From the IMG/VR virus record IMGVR_UViG_3300044691_000230, positions 1 through 63,924 of that record: DNA of 63,924 nucleotides, one strand, 5' to 3'. The notes beneath the pieces are model-generated. The model was not told the DNA's origin and searched no databases. It saw only the letters and a list, made by a program, of their open reading frames with translations. How positions within the stretch are numbered: the stretch's first letter is position 1; the number at the start of each line of letters is the position of its first letter. Source of the DNA: a virus. A program made the translations under genes and the position numbers. Below, piece by piece: positions 63,438-63,924 of the stretch.

Positions 63438-63924
63438 GTGCACAAAGATCACGAACGCTACGTCCGCGCCTGCGAATACCCCGGAGTTCTCGATGAAGCC
63501 GCCGTCGAGAAGCACCTAGCCGACTACCTTAAGGCGCTGGGCGTAACACGGCAGATCGTCCGGCTACGACAGGGCTGGACGCTCCAAGAGCATCCGTCGC
63601 TGGCTCGGTACGTCAGCAACGTGTTGGACGATTTCGGCAAGCGCAGCGGCCGAAATCGTCCTCCTCTGGACGCTCGGGACGCTCTGGCCGCTCGGGCCGC
63701 TCTGGACGCTCTGGCCGCTCGGGCCGCTCGGGACGCTCGGGCCGCTCTGGACGCTCTGGACGCTCGGGACGCTCGGGACGCTCGGGCCGCTCAGGACGCT
63801 CTGGACGCTCTGGCCGCTCGGGCCGCTCTGGACGCTCGGGACGCTCGGGACGCTCGGGCCGCTCGGGCCGCTCTGGACGCTCTGGCCGCTCGGGACGCTC
63901 GGGACGCTCAGGACGCTCAGGACG
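63438..63924 (+). CDS. N-terminal part of triplet-repeat DUF6745 protein
   Basis: GTG at 63438 with AAGGA 10 bases upstream. The first ~75 residues are unique and helical (YVRACEYPGVLDEAAVEKHL, LARYVSNVLDDFGKRSG), followed by Ala-Arg/Leu-Asp/Ala triplets to the window end. The frame leaves one base over at 63924; joining this end to position 1 with that base shared keeps the frame, giving about 560 residues in all. N-terminal domain function unknown. Confidence 0.82.
   Translation, partial: MHKDHERYVRACEYPGVLDEAAVEKHLADYLKALGVTRQIVRLRQGWTLQEHPSLARYVSNVLDDFGKRSGRNRPPLDARDALAARAALDALAARAARDARAALDALDARDARDARAAQDALDALAARAALDARDARDARAARAALDALAARDARDAQDAQD
63672..63923 (+). repeat. 9-base tandem array, 28 units (right end)
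   Basis: Twenty-eight consecutive 9-base units of the same GCT-CNG-GNC family as 1-441, in frame with the 63438 gene, preceded by one degenerate unit (CCTCTGGAC). The array reaches the window end and continues at position 1 in a circular map. Confidence 0.97.

Noticed and set aside
63672-63923. Diversity-generating retroelement target
   Set aside because: Both main variable sites fall on adenines of one possible ancestor unit, which suggested adenine mutagenesis. But no reverse transcriptase, template repeat or accessory gene is visible, and two outliers change a G. It stays only as a speculation for the array findings.

Overview
The window reads as an essentially complete genome (about 64 kb, GC-rich) of a short-tailed (podovirus-like) bacteriophage, cut open inside one gene. 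Both ends lie in the same in-frame array of 9-base repeats: the gene that starts at 63438 runs off the right end, and the open frame entering at position 1 ends at 1197. The morphogenesis set (portal, scaffold, capsid, P22 gp10-like and gp4-like head-tail proteins, P22 gp7/gp20-like ejection protein, virion transglycosylase, TerS/TerL) supports a P22-like builder with no long tail. High GC, codon use and a GapR-like gene suggest an alphaproteobacterial host, possibly Caulobacterales; this is inference. No integrase, excisionase, reverse transcriptase, RNA polymerase or tRNA gene was recognised, so a virulent lifestyle is most likely.

Layout. (1) 62192-63924 and 1-5881, rightward: a GP88-like fusion protein, the triplet-repeat/DUF6745 protein, a KGG protein, then a recombination operon with a coiled-coil protein, an ERF annealing protein, a DUF1367-like protein and an acyl-carrier-protein-like gene, followed by small Cys-rich proteins and a hairpin at 5886-5913. 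(2) 5944-38902, leftward: the late region. From right to left in order of transcription it holds portal, GroES-like co-chaperonin, scaffold, decoration protein, major capsid protein, a run of small virion and appendage proteins (three with Sec signal peptides), gp4/gp10-like closure proteins, more appendage proteins (one SPRY-like), ejection proteins, and a lysis block (membrane proteins, a GH108 endolysin fused to membrane helices, a lipoprotein). (3) 39097-48626, mostly leftward: small unknown genes, TerL, membrane proteins, an RHH regulator, an HNH nuclease, TerS and more small genes. (4) 48749-52948, rightward: an operon of very small tightly overlapping genes, including an HNH nuclease, ending in a strong intrinsic terminator. 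(5) 53041-62045, leftward: replication and modification genes (Toprim primase, SF2 helicase, DUF1376 initiator-like gene with internal iterons, N4/N6 methyltransferase, SNF2-like helicase, C5 methyltransferase, RuvC-like nuclease, GapR/RMF-like protein).

Control signals. Rightward units share a leader resembling GCCACACCACAGGAGAT, preceded by a TGTATAGCTT-like element. Several leftward late units are preceded by a different shared element, GCGCAGTGCCTTCGC on the plus strand, found complete three times and degenerate twice. The strongest origin candidate is a cluster of GCTTAGCACTCGCTAAGC repeats inside the DUF1376 gene, the same arrangement as the lambda origin inside gene O.

Most striking: the 9-base array (49 plus 28 perfect-length units) varies almost only at two nucleotide positions, every change alters the amino acid, and no synonymous change occurs. 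It probably encodes a long Ala-Arg/Leu/Gln-Asp/Ala helix tethering a small N-terminal domain to a DUF6745 domain. Assignments are from reading the sequence only; no database search was run.
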